A stretch of 12,474 bases of DNA from Bacteroidales bacterium (GCA_027451265.1 DAIDJT010000049.1:1-12474); one strand, 5' to 3'; shown: positions 1 to 8,425, numbered from the stretch's first letter. Notes: generated by a model not told the origin, from the letters alone. Numbers and translations are program-made.

Positions 1-2
1 CA

Positions 3-875
3 TATGGCAGGATGCTTGGCTCGGTCCGTCACGGCTGGCTGCTCTTCTCGGTCATGATGATACTGCTGATCACAGGCCTGGTGATAGCTTTATACGGTGA
101 ATATTCAGGGAATCCGCTTTACGGAAACACGCACCTGATGGAAGGAAAAGAGACCAGGTTCGGGGTTGCGAACAGTGTGCTCTGGGCGGTATCAACCACA
201 GCAGCCTCAAACGGTTCGGTCAATTCAATGCACGAAAGCCTGTCGCCCCTGACCGGGATGGTGGCCATGCTTAACATAATGCTCGGGGAGGTTGTATTCG
301 GAGGTGTCGGGGCCGGCCTGTACGGCATGATTGTGTTTATAATCATGACCGTGTTTATTGCCGGGCTGATGGTTGGCCGCACGCCTGAATACGCAGGGAA
401 GAAGATTGAAGCCTTTGAAGTGCAGATGGCCATGGTTGCCATCCTTGCCCCTGCTGCGGTGATCCTTGCTTTTTCCGCCCTGGCGGCAGTGGACAGTGCC
501 GGACTGTCAGGCCTGAATAATGGAGGCCCGCATGGCTTATCCGAAATACTTTATGCCTACAGTTCGGCCGCGGGCAACAATGGCAGTGCATTTGCAGGCC
601 TGAAAGCAAATACTCCCTATTACGACCTGACCCTTGCCGCCGGGATGCTTATCGGGCGCTTCGGTGTGATAATCCCGGCGCTGGCAATAGCCGGAAGCCT
701 GGCCAGGAAGAAGTACACACCTCCGTCAACCGGTACATTCAATACCGACAACTGGCTGTTCATTATACTTCTTATTGCCGTGATCCTTATTGTAGGTGCA
801 CTTACATTCTTTCCGGCCCTGTCACTCGGACCCGTCCTTGAACACCTGCTCCTCCAGGCCGGGATAACATTCTAA
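3..875 (+). CDS. kdpA: Potassium-transporting ATPase subunit A, KdpA (3' part, 5' end outside window)
   Basis: K+-selective, channel-like membrane subunit of the KdpFABC high-affinity potassium pump. The frame is open to the left edge: the first full codon is at base 3 and reads Tyr-Gly-Arg before the first Met. The ATG at base 12 is therefore internal, and about half of a roughly 560-residue family protein is missing. Counting from that Met, the third selectivity-filter loop is visible at residues 62-71 (TTAASNGSVN; E. coli has SCG where this has SNG). It is followed by the conserved GEVVFGGVGAGLYG at 92-105 and GRTPEYAGKKIE at 122-133. The fourth filter loop is NNGSAFAGL at 189-197. Several long hydrophobic helices complete the SKT-like fold. 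The stop lies 11 bases before kdpB, so the two are co-transcribed. Identification is very secure; whether kdpF or a regulator lies upstream cannot be seen. Confidence 0.97.
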   Translation, partial: YGRMLGSVRHGWLLFSVMMILLITGLVIALYGEYSGNPLYGNTHLMEGKETRFGVANSVLWAVSTTAASNGSVNSMHESLSPLTGMVAMLNIMLGEVVFGGVGAGLYGMIVFIIMTVFIAGLMVGRTPEYAGKKIEAFEVQMAMVAILAPAAVILAFSALAAVDSAGLSGLNNGGPHGLSEILYAYSSAAGNNGSAFAGLKANTPYYDLTLAAGMLIGRFGVIIPALAIAGSLARKKYTPPSTGTFNTDNWLFIILLIAVILIVGALTFFPALSLGPVLEHLLLQAGITF

Positions 876-886
876 TAATTAAGGCA

Positions 887-2965
887 ATGACAACACAAAG
901 AGACATACACTTTTTCAATAAATCAGTCATTTTGCATGCAATAAGGGATAGCTTCAGGAAGCTTAACCTGGTTTCCCTGATTAAAAACCCGGTTATTTTC
1001 ATTGTAGCCGCAGGGGCCCTGATAACGTCAGTTGCAGTGGTGTCAGGTCTTCTTAACGGAGCTTTCTCTTCATTTAACTTTCAGATAGCTGTCTGGCTGT
1101 GGTTTACGGTACTCTTTGCAAACTTCTCGGAGGCGATGGCTGAAAGCAGGGGGAAAGCTCAGGCTGAAAGCCTGCGTAAAAGCAGGGTTCAGGCCAGGGC
1201 ACGGAGGCTGGAAGAAAATACAGAGACCTCTGTTTTTGCCACTGATCTCAGGAAAGGAGATATCGTCATCTGTGAGACAGGTGATATTATCCCTTCCGAC
1301 GGTGAGGTGATCGAAGGTATTGCCAGTGTTGATGAGTCAGCAATTACCGGCGAATCAGCACCCGTAATCCGTGAAAGCGGGGGTGACAGGTCTGCTGTCA
1401 CCGGCGGGACAATGGTCATCAGTGACCGCATACTCATCAGGATCACATCTGAACAGGGAGACACGTTCATTGACCACATGATTGCCCTGGTTGAAGGAGC
1501 CAAAAGGCAAAAAACACCCAATGAAATTGCGTTGTCGATATTACTTTCAGGTTTGTCAGTCATTTTTTTGCTGGCAGTTGTCACGCTTCCGGCATTATTT
1601 GGATACAGTCTTGCGGCATCAGGTTTGCCTGCTTCACAGAATCTGACCGTGCCGGTATTGATTGCATTGCTCGTATGCCTCATACCAACAACCATCGGGG
1701 GACTGCTCAGTGCAATTGGTATCAGCGGGATAGACAGGCTCTTGCAGCGGAATGTCATTGCAAGCAGCGGGAAGGCAATAGAAGCAGCCGGTGACATCGA
1801 CGTCCTTCTTCTGGATAAAACAGGGACAATAACACTGGGCAACCGCATGGCAACGAATTTCATACCGGCAGACGGCGTCTCCACGGCGGAGCTTGCAGAC
1901 GCCGCCCAGCTTTCATCCCTTTCAGATGAGACGCCCGAAGGGAGGTCTATTGTTGTACTGGCAAAGGAAAAATTCAATATCCGGGGGCGTGACATAAACA
2001 CTCTCCATGCGACATTCATTCCCTTTACGGCCCAGTCAAGGATGAGCGGCGTTGACCTGAGGTCGGATAACGGCAGAGTGCGTTCCATACGTAAAGGCTC
2101 ATCGGAGTCTGTCAGGACATTTGTTCAGAACAACAATGGTTTTTACCCTCAAAAAATCCAGGACATAGTGATGGAATTATCGAGGGAGGGTGCCACTCCG
2201 CTGGTGGTGGCGGAAGATAACAGGGTGCTCGGGGTAATCCACCTGAAGGATATTGTGAAGGGAGGCATCAGGCAGCGGTTTGCGGAACTGAGGAAAATGG
2301 GAATTAAAACGGTCATGATCACCGGTGACAATTCATTGACTGCTGCTGCCATCGCTGCTGAGGCAGGTGTTGATGATTTCATGGCTGAAGCCAGGCCCGA
2401 AGACAAGCTGAAGCGGATCATGAAGGAGCAGTCAGACGGTCACCTTGTAGGTATGATCGGTGATGGCACAAATGACGCCCCGGCGCTGGCGAGGGCTGAC
2501 ATCGGGATTGCAATGAACTCGGGAACCCAGGCTGCGCGGGAGGCGGGCAACATGATTGACCTCGACAGTAACCCGACGAAACTTATTGAGGTTGTGGAAG
2601 TGGGTAAACAGTTGCTGATTACAAGGGGTTCACTCACAACCTTCAGCATTGCCAATGATGTTGCGAAATACTTTGCCATCATCCCGGCAATTTCCATCTC
2701 ATTATACTCCGCCGGGGCTGACGCAGGTCCGCTGTCAGCCCTTAACATCATGAACCTGGGATCACCGGAAAGTGCAATCATGAGTGCCGTTATCTTCAAC
2801 GCAATCATCATCATCCTGTTGGTGCCCCTGGCCCTGAAGGGAGTAAGGTACCGCCCCGTCTCCGCAAACAGCGCCCTGGTCCGTAACCTTCTGATTTTCG
2901 GACTGGGAGGACTCACAGCACCGTTCCTTGGAATCAAGCTGATAGACATGCTGATTAACCTGTAA
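887..2965 (+). CDS. kdpB: Potassium-transporting P-type ATPase subunit B, KdpB
   Basis: ATP-hydrolysing subunit of the Kdp K+ pump in the inner membrane. At 692 residues it is close to the family length (about 680). All P-type ATPase signatures are present in order: actuator-loop TGES at 154-157, CLIPTT in a transmembrane helix at 264-269, phosphorylation motif DKTGTIT at 310-316 with Asp310 as the aspartyl-phosphate site, MITGDN at 477-482, and hinge motif GDGTNDAPALA at 525-535. The KdpB-specific membrane sequence FSIANDVAKYFAIIPA lies at 586-601, with the charged pair Asp591/Lys594 implicated in ion coupling. The serine of TGES (Ser157) corresponds to the inhibitory phosphoserine described for E. 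coli KdpB, so that control could be conserved. The start ATG sits 11 bases after the kdpA stop, with no clear Shine-Dalgarno. A 40-base gap leads to kdpC. Confidence 0.98.
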   Translation: MTTQRDIHFFNKSVILHAIRDSFRKLNLVSLIKNPVIFIVAAGALITSVAVVSGLLNGAFSSFNFQIAVWLWFTVLFANFSEAMAESRGKAQAESLRKSRVQARARRLEENTETSVFATDLRKGDIVICETGDIIPSDGEVIEGIASVDESAITGESAPVIRESGGDRSAVTGGTMVISDRILIRITSEQGDTFIDHMIALVEGAKRQKTPNEIALSILLSGLSVIFLLAVVTLPALFGYSLAASGLPASQNLTVPVLIALLVCLIPTTIGGLLSAIGISGIDRLLQRNVIASSGKAIEAAGDIDVLLLDKTGTITLGNRMATNFIPADGVSTAELADAAQLSSLSDETPEGRSIVVLAKEKFNIRGRDINTLHATFIPFTAQSRMSGVDLRSDNGRVRSIRKGSSESVRTFVQNNNGFYPQKIQDIVMELSREGATPLVVAEDNRVLGVIHLKDIVKGGIRQRFAELRKMGIKTVMITGDNSLTAAAIAAEAGVDDFMAEARPEDKLKRIMKEQSDGHLVGMIGDGTNDAPALARADIGIAMNSGTQAAREAGNMIDLDSNPTKLIEVVEVGKQLLITRGSLTTFSIANDVAKYFAIIPAISISLYSAGADAGPLSALNIMNLGSPESAIMSAVIFNAIIIILLVPLALKGVRYRPVSANSALVRNLLIFGLGGLTAPFLGIKLIDMLINL

Positions 2966-3005
2966 AGATTGAAATGCCATGATTTAACAGGTAAAAAGAC
3001 GTACA

Positions 3006-3578
3006 ATGAAGACACTTATAATTTCTCTGAAGTTCCTTTGTTTGTTCACGCTCGTGACGGGGATCATCTATCCGCTCACTGTTACTGCAATCGTCCGCAT
3101 AATGTTTCCCGTAAAGGCTGACGGAAGCCTGGTCATTAAGGACGGCCAGGCTATAGGAAGCAAACTGATAGGTCAGGAGTTTGAAAGTCCCGTGTACTTC
3201 TCATCGCGGCCTTCTTCAGTTTCATATAATCCGCTTCCTTCCGGCGGATCGAACTTCGGCCTGACAAACCAAAACCTGGTGAACCAGGTTGATGAACGAA
3301 GGAGGCAGTTCGTTCTAAGGAACCATAGTGACCCTCTTACCGCTGTTCCGTCAGAGATGCTGTTCGCGTCAGCAAGCGGGCTTGACCCCCATATTTCAAG
3401 GGAGTCAGCCCTGTTGCAGGCTGACAGGGTTGCCAGGGAGCGCGGCTATGATGATGCTCAGAAACAAAAACTGATTCTGTGCATTGAGAAGCTCACCGAG
3501 GCGCCTCAGTTCATGATTCTTGGTGAAGAAAGAGTAAATGTTCTGTTGCTTAACCTGGAGACTGATAAAATAAAATGA
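3006..3578 (+). CDS. kdpC: Potassium-transporting ATPase subunit C, KdpC
   Basis: Small accessory subunit that holds KdpA and KdpB together and raises nucleotide affinity of the pump. The 190 residues match the family length. A single N-terminal transmembrane segment covers about residues 5-30 and the rest is extracytoplasmic. Family motifs are all visible: GSKLIGQEF at 51-59, YFSSRPSS at 64-71, YNPLPSGGSNFGLTN at 74-88, and ASASGLDPHIS at 121-131. The C-terminal helix around 137-170 resembles the usual ending of KdpC. Its TGA stop overlaps the kdpD start in an ATGA arrangement, which points to translational coupling of the pump to its sensor. Nothing is unusual in the sequence. Confidence 0.97.
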   Translation: MKTLIISLKFLCLFTLVTGIIYPLTVTAIVRIMFPVKADGSLVIKDGQAIGSKLIGQEFESPVYFSSRPSSVSYNPLPSGGSNFGLTNQNLVNQVDERRRQFVLRNHSDPLTAVPSEMLFASASGLDPHISRESALLQADRVARERGYDDAQKQKLILCIEKLTEAPQFMILGEERVNVLLLNLETDKIK

Positions 3579-6295
3579 ACCACAGTACTGACAACCGTCC
3601 CAGCCCGGATGAACTTCTTGCTTCACTGATCAATGATGAGGAAAAAAGCAGGCGGGGAAAACTACGGATTTTCTTCGGCATGTGTGCCGGTGTCGGGAAG
3701 ACGTACAGCATGCTTCAGACTGCCAGGAGTGAAAAATCAAAAGGTACTGACATTGTTGCCGGGTACGTTGAAACGCATAACCGGAGAGAGACATCAGATC
3801 TGCTTGCCGGATTTGAGCTTATCTCCAGGAAGACCTATGTCTACAGGTCTACACCCATCATGGAAATGGATCTGGATGCGGTTCTGGCCCGTAAACCGCA
3901 CACGGTCATTGTTGATGAGCTGGCACATTCCAATGCGCCGGGGAGCAGGCACTCAAAGAGATTCCAGGATGTCATTGAGCTGCTTGAGAATGGCATCAAT
4001 GTATATACAACACTGAATGTTCAGCATCTTGAGAGCCGGTCGGAGACCGTAGGCCAGATCACGGGCATTACAGTCAGGGAAACCGTTCCTGATGAAATCT
4101 TCGAGACTGCCGATGATGTGGAACTTGTTGATATCACCCCAGATGAATTGCTGCAGCGCCTGTCCGAGGGTAAAGTTTACACTCCTGAGCGCTCAAGGCG
4201 GGCTGTTGAAAATTTCTTCAGGGTGGGAAACCTGACAGCCCTTCGGGAAATGGCCCTGAGGATAGTTGCTGACAGGGTTGACAGGCAACTTCATGACTAT
4301 ATGAAGGACAAACGCATTCGCGGGCCATGGAAATCAGGAATATTCCTCCTGGCAGCCATCGGTTACAGTCCCTTGTCAGCGAACCTGCTGCGATGGGCTA
4401 AAAATATCTCATATTCAATGGGAGCCCGTATTGAGGCTCTTTATGTGGAGACAGCGCACACTCTTTCCCCTTTAGAAAGGGAGAACCTGGATATAAACAT
4501 AAAACTGGCCAAAAAGCTTGGCATCAAGGTGAATATTGTCACTAACAATGACAGGGTGCTTGCAATAGCAGAATACGCACAGAAGGAGAATGTAACTCAT
4601 ATTGTGGTCGGGAAGCCGCAGGTAAGTAACCTGTTTTCCCTTATCAGGCATGGTTTTTTTGTCAACAGGCTGATAAGGTACAGCGGAAATATTGATATAT
4701 ATATCCTGGGGTCTGACACAAGGGAAAAAGAAGAGCTCAGAAGGAAATTATCAATGCCTTCGTTTACATCCGGCTTCCGTGAATACTTCATTGTGAGCCT
4801 GCTGATCATACTGGCCTCCGCCCTCTGTTATCCTCTGAGGGAGATGATCGGTTACCAGGGGGTGTCATTCGTGCTGCTCTTCCTGGTGTCTGTCATGGCT
4901 ATTTTTTTCGGCACAGGTCCAATTTTGCTTGCTGCCATAATGAGTGTGATAATCTGGGATCTGATTTTCATCCCTCCCCAGTTTACGCTTTATATTGAGA
5001 ATCCGATTGATATCCTTTTGCTTGTAATGTTCTTTATCATAGCGCTTCTGAACGGCGTGCTCACCTCGAGAATCAGGAGGCAGGAAAAAAGGATAAGGAT
5101 ACGGGAGGAAAGGACCAACGCACTCTACCAGCTCACAAAGGATCTTTCGGCTATTTCCGGCCTTGAGGAAGTTACGAGGGTTGCCAGGCTTTACATCCGT
5201 AAATATTTCCGGCTTGATTGCTACATCTTTCTCAGGAACAGCAGCGGGACAATTGATATTCAGCCTGACAGTAGTGATTATACAATCTTTACCGACAACG
5301 AAAAAAGTATTGCAGGCTGGGTATTCAGGAACACTTCAAAGGCAGGGAGGTATACTGACACTCTTCCTTCAGGTGAATTCACATTCTTCCCGCTGGCCGG
5401 GAACAACAGCACCATCGGGGTAATTGGCATAAAGCTTTCAGAGGTGTTTACCCATGGGGAGGAACAGTTCTGGGAGGCATGCCTGGCCCAGATAACGGGG
5501 AAGTTTGAGCGTGAGATGCTGAGGGATGCCGCAAAAAGAACTTACTTCATCAGCGAATCAGAGAAGTTGTACAAAACCCTTTTTGATTCCCTTTCGCATG
5601 AGCTCCGCACGCCGGTTGCAGCCATCCTTGGCGCCTCAGATTCACTGATTGCACATGATTTCCCTCCCGGTATTCAGAAGCAGTTGTTCAGTGAAATTAA
5701 CACTGCCTCAATAAGGCTGAACAGGCTGATCGGAAACCTACTGAGCATGTCAAGGATAGAATCCGGGCTGATTACTCCCCGTCCGGACTGGACAGATGTA
5801 CATGACCTGATCAACAGTGTTACCGGTCAGTTGCAGAATGAGCTGAAACCGTTTCAGCAGGAAGTCAATATTCCGGCCGCGATGCCGCTTGTGCAGATAG
5901 ACTTCGGCCTGATGGAACAGGCCATTTATAACCTCGTTCTGAATGCCACCCAGCATTCTCCGGCGGGCAGCAGGATCAGAATCAAGCTCTTTATTGACGG
6001 GGGCCTCCTTGTCATACAGGTAATGGACAGGGGATCCGGATTTCAGGCTGATGAACTCAAATCTGCCTTCACCAAGTTTTACCGCGGGAACAAGGTCACT
6101 CCGGGTGGCGCCGGCCTGGGCTTATCAATCGTAAAAGGCTTTGTGGAAGCGCATAAAGGATCTGTTTCTGCCGAGAACAGGAAAAACGGCGGCGCATTGT
6201 TTACCATAAAAATACCAGTTGAGACTTCCGAAATGGGGACCATGGCCAACCAGCCAATTGTAAAAGGTGATGCTCCTGACCCGGCCTGTACCTGA
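3575..6295 (+). CDS. kdpD: Osmosensitive K+ channel histidine kinase KdpD (full length)
   Basis: Sensor kinase/phosphatase that normally works with the response regulator KdpE to turn on kdp transcription when K+ is limiting. At 906 residues it has the complete classical layout. The KdpD ATP-binding domain spans about 28-240, with Walker A GVGKT at 39-43 and Walker B VIVDELAH at 111-118. A universal-stress-protein-like domain covers about 254-380. Four DUF4118 membrane helices cover about 403-495 and a GAF-like domain about 515-645. The HisKA domain has SHELRTP at 674-680 (His675 phospho-acceptor). The HATPase has an N box around NLVLNATQHSP (786-796), G1 DRGSGF (818-823) and G2 GGAGLGL (844-850). 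A 20-residue tail follows the last strand. The start overlaps the kdpC stop by four bases. No receiver domain is fused and no kdpE follows, so the partner must be elsewhere. Confidence 0.97.
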   Translation: MNHSTDNRPSPDELLASLINDEEKSRRGKLRIFFGMCAGVGKTYSMLQTARSEKSKGTDIVAGYVETHNRRETSDLLAGFELISRKTYVYRSTPIMEMDLDAVLARKPHTVIVDELAHSNAPGSRHSKRFQDVIELLENGINVYTTLNVQHLESRSETVGQITGITVRETVPDEIFETADDVELVDITPDELLQRLSEGKVYTPERSRRAVENFFRVGNLTALREMALRIVADRVDRQLHDYMKDKRIRGPWKSGIFLLAAIGYSPLSANLLRWAKNISYSMGARIEALYVETAHTLSPLERENLDINIKLAKKLGIKVNIVTNNDRVLAIAEYAQKENVTHIVVGKPQVSNLFSLIRHGFFVNRLIRYSGNIDIYILGSDTREKEELRRKLSMPSFTSGFREYFIVSLLIILASALCYPLREMIGYQGVSFVLLFLVSVMAIFFGTGPILLAAIMSVIIWDLIFIPPQFTLYIENPIDILLLVMFFIIALLNGVLTSRIRRQEKRIRIREERTNALYQLTKDLSAISGLEEVTRVARLYIRKYFRLDCYIFLRNSSGTIDIQPDSSDYTIFTDNEKSIAGWVFRNTSKAGRYTDTLPSGEFTFFPLAGNNSTIGVIGIKLSEVFTHGEEQFWEACLAQITGKFEREMLRDAAKRTYFISESEKLYKTLFDSLSHELRTPVAAILGASDSLIAHDFPPGIQKQLFSEINTASIRLNRLIGNLLSMSRIESGLITPRPDWTDVHDLINSVTGQLQNELKPFQQEVNIPAAMPLVQIDFGLMEQAIYNLVLNATQHSPAGSRIRIKLFIDGGLLVIQVMDRGSGFQADELKSAFTKFYRGNKVTPGGAGLGLSIVKGFVEAHKGSVSAENRKNGGALFTIKIPVETSEMGTMANQPIVKGDAPDPACT

Positions 6296-6316
6296 CATTG
6301 CCGGTACAGGGTCATT
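6285..6316 (+). terminator. Hairpin at the end of kdpD, possible terminator of the kdp operon
   Basis: A perfect 8-base inverted repeat, CCTGTACC at 6285-6292 and GGTACAGG at 6303-6310, encloses a 10-base loop that contains the kdpD stop codon. It is followed by GTCATTTTC, only a weak T tract. It is placed where a terminator would be expected, 100 bases before the next gene. Because the T run is poor, it may be an attenuating or mRNA-stabilising hairpin rather than a full terminator. Confidence 0.5.
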
Positions 6317-6411
6317 TTCTGACCATGAAACCGGGATCTGAAGATATGAGCTGATATGAAGTAAGTGCCGGATCCATGGAAAAGTATTACTTTGTGTAAA
6401 ATTTTTATGCC

Positions 6412-7248
6412 ATGGATGACAGGCATATTGAAGAACCTTCAAACAAAACTCCCGGGATCGGTGAGGTTTTGCATACGGAACCACCTGAATCAGTTAAAAA
6501 AAACGATGAACACCCCTCACCTCCTCTGAAAGAGGATCATGACAAAACCAGGTTGCTTCACGCTTTCGCGAAAAGGGCAAGGGACCATTTCTTTGATTTC
6601 ATACTGCTTTTTCTTGCTGTTTTCTGTGGGTTCCTGGCAGATAACTGGCGTGAGAAGCTCTCTGAGCATCAGCGCGAAAAGATCTTTATCCGATCGCTCA
6701 TTGAAGATGTCATCTCGGACACAATCGGGTCAGGCAAAACCCTTAACCGGCTCAGAACGATGAACGCCGGGCTTGACAGCGTACTGGTATTACTGTCTGA
6801 TCCGGAGACTGTCAAAAACTCAAATGAGGTTTTCAGCCTGTGGACGAAGAATCTGGGCATGGAAGTGTTTGTCTCAAATGACAGGACAATCCAACAGCTG
6901 AAGAGTAACGGTGAATTACGGCTGATCAGGAAAAAGGAGGTTTCAGACATGATAATGAAGTATGACCAGACACTCAAGAGGTACTACACACAGTCTGACC
7001 TGATGTACAGTGCTCTCACAAACCTTACATATTACAGCCAGCTCTTTGACTTCATCAGCCTTAACAGGAACCCTGGCGTTCCGGCCCCGATGACAGAGCA
7101 GGGCAAACAGGTACTGAACCAGGCCTACTCGCATCTCTTTCTTTGGAATCGCGGACTGATGGGGCTGATAAGCTACCTTGAGGCAGTCAACACCGAAGGT
7201 AGTGAACTTGTGACCTTCATCCAGGATCAGTACAGGCTTAAGGATTAA
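6412..7248 (+). CDS. Single-pass membrane protein of unknown function
   Basis: I do not recognise a named function. The 278-residue protein has a hydrophilic, proline- and charge-rich N-terminus (1-50), a basic stretch (KRARD at 54-58), then one strong transmembrane helix (about 59-76) ending in ADNWRE. The rest is a helical domain of about 200 residues. Positive charges before the helix suggest N-in topology with the large domain in the periplasm. The motif QQLKSNGELRLI (161-172), followed by a helix with KYDQTLKRYY, resembles a group of uncharacterised Bacteroidota membrane proteins with a membrane helix, an Asn-Trp-Arg/Asn-Glu segment and a conserved Gln-Leu-Lys-Ser-x-Gly-x-Leu motif; that is recall, not a search. 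No catalytic motif is visible. It lies 116 bases after kdpD, behind a hairpin, so it may be only loosely linked to the kdp operon. The start ATG is the first in frame, and a few residues shorter is possible. Confidence 0.75.
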   Translation: MDDRHIEEPSNKTPGIGEVLHTEPPESVKKNDEHPSPPLKEDHDKTRLLHAFAKRARDHFFDFILLFLAVFCGFLADNWREKLSEHQREKIFIRSLIEDVISDTIGSGKTLNRLRTMNAGLDSVLVLLSDPETVKNSNEVFSLWTKNLGMEVFVSNDRTIQQLKSNGELRLIRKKEVSDMIMKYDQTLKRYYTQSDLMYSALTNLTYYSQLFDFISLNRNPGVPAPMTEQGKQVLNQAYSHLFLWNRGLMGLISYLEAVNTEGSELVTFIQDQYRLKD

Positions 7249-7337
7249 CCAAAAATCCGTACGCAGGCCTGAAGGCTTACCTTGAATACGGCATTAACCT
7301 GCGGAAAGGTGCTTTTGATTTCATGAAAGACATATGA
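7242..7337 (+). pseudogene. Start-less coding-like remnant, probably the 3' end of a lost gene
   Basis: In the frame one base behind that of the preceding gene, 31 sense codons run from just after a TAA (7239-7241) to a TGA at 7335-7337. The peptide reads like a genuine protein end: NPYAGLKAYLEYG, then a basic-aromatic stretch ending FDFMKDI, with ordinary codon choice. The only ATG is five codons from the stop, and no GTG or TTG start is present. The TGA overlaps the hydrolase start as ATGA, the same coupling seen between kdpC and kdpD. The simplest reading is that a gene once preceded the hydrolase and all but its 3' end was deleted. A chance open stretch of this length is possible, and a recoded extension of the upstream gene is less likely because of the in-frame stops. 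The family of the lost gene is unknown. Confidence 0.45.
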
Positions 7338-8425
7338 CAAAAATGATGATTTACGGAATTTTACTTGCGGTTGCCGCTGCTGTGATCTTCCTGGTTTTTG
7401 TAAGTCCGGGCAAGCCAGGGTCATGCCCGGTTAATGATTCCGGCAGAAGCATATGTGAAAAGACATTTGTGCGGATAGGCGGCATCCGCCAGGGAATGTT
7501 CATCAGGGGTGCAGACACGGCCAACCCCGTGCTGCTGTTTGTCCACGGAGGGCCATCATTCTCTGAATACTTCCTGGTTGAAAAATATCCTACCGGCCTG
7601 GAAGATCACTTCACTGTCTGCTACTGGGACCAGCGTGGCGGGGGTCTCTCCATATCGCAGGAGGTGACCAGGGAGAGCCTGACACTGGAACAGCTTGCTT
7701 CTGACATGATTGAAGTGACGAACTACCTGCGAAACCGTTTCGGGAAGGAGAAAATTTATATCATGGCCCACTCCGGGGGGACGGTTTTCGCAATCAGGGC
7801 AGTAGCGGAAAACCCGCATCTTTTTCATGCCTATGTCGGGATAGCCCAGATCACCAGGCAGGCTGAGTCTGAAAAAAGAGCCTGGAAGTATATGTTTGAT
7901 AATTATTCATCAACCGGGAACAAAAGGATGGCGGACCAATTGGCGAAGTTCCCCGTTACTGAGGATGACTCACTCGTTCTGCCGTTTTTCAAATCGGTTC
8001 TGAGAGATAAGCTGATGCACGAACTGGGTATAGGCACTATGAGAAACATGAAATCGATAATGACAGGAGTTTTTTATCCGGTCTGGTTGTGCAGGGCCTA
8101 TACGATCAGGGGAAAAATCAATATCTGGCGTTCGAAGTTTTCGTTTGTGAATAAGTCGGGCCTTAAGGCCGAAGTGCTGGCAGTGGATATGTCAGAAGAG
8201 GTCCCCGCACTGGAGGTGCCCGCATATTTCTTCAGCGGCAGATATGATCTGACTGTCAACCGGGAGCTGTCAGAAGAGTATTTCAATAACCTGGAGTGCC
8301 CGGTAAAAAGATTCTACACGTTTGAGAATTCAGCCCACAGCCCTATGTTTGAAGAGCCGGGAAGGTTCCTGGGAATAATGGTTTCTGACGTCCTCAAAGG
8401 GGCCACAGACATTTCAGATAAATAG
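7334..8425 (+). CDS. Membrane-anchored alpha/beta hydrolase, proline-iminopeptidase-like
   Basis: Predicted serine hydrolase of 363 residues. An N-terminal hydrophobic helix (about 4-24) without a lipobox or clear cleavage site should anchor it in the inner membrane with the enzyme outside. The fold signatures are clear: oxyanion-hole HGGP at 71-74, WDQRGGG at 98-104 (the DQRG signature of proline iminopeptidases and relatives), nucleophile elbow AHSGG at 145-149 with Ser147, acid Asp305 in SGRYD, and His335 in ENSAHSP. The elbow starts with Ala instead of the usual Gly of GxSxG, a change also known in some Bacillus lipases. The cap region (about 175-280) is helical and rich in Lys, Arg and Trp. 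The peptidase-type motifs favour a small peptide or ester substrate, but the true substrate cannot be read from sequence. The start ATG has GAAAG about eight bases upstream; Met4 is an alternative. Confidence 0.88.
   Translation: MTKMMIYGILLAVAAAVIFLVFVSPGKPGSCPVNDSGRSICEKTFVRIGGIRQGMFIRGADTANPVLLFVHGGPSFSEYFLVEKYPTGLEDHFTVCYWDQRGGGLSISQEVTRESLTLEQLASDMIEVTNYLRNRFGKEKIYIMAHSGGTVFAIRAVAENPHLFHAYVGIAQITRQAESEKRAWKYMFDNYSSTGNKRMADQLAKFPVTEDDSLVLPFFKSVLRDKLMHELGIGTMRNMKSIMTGVFYPVWLCRAYTIRGKINIWRSKFSFVNKSGLKAEVLAVDMSEEVPALEVPAYFFSGRYDLTVNRELSEEYFNNLECPVKRFYTFENSAHSPMFEEPGRFLGIMVSDVLKGATDISDK

Noticed and set aside
1189..2088. 299-codon open frame on the minus strand inside kdpB
   Set aside because: It lies wholly opposite a gene with every KdpB motif intact, its translation is low-complexity (Ser, Ile and Pro rich) with no recognisable domain, and long antisense frames are common opposite GC-biased codons.
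7246..7337. Recoded C-terminal extension of the 278-residue protein by frameshift
   Set aside because: Joining the frames needs both readthrough of TAA and a shift; the other frame also has a TAA at 7239-7241, so a gene remnant is simpler.
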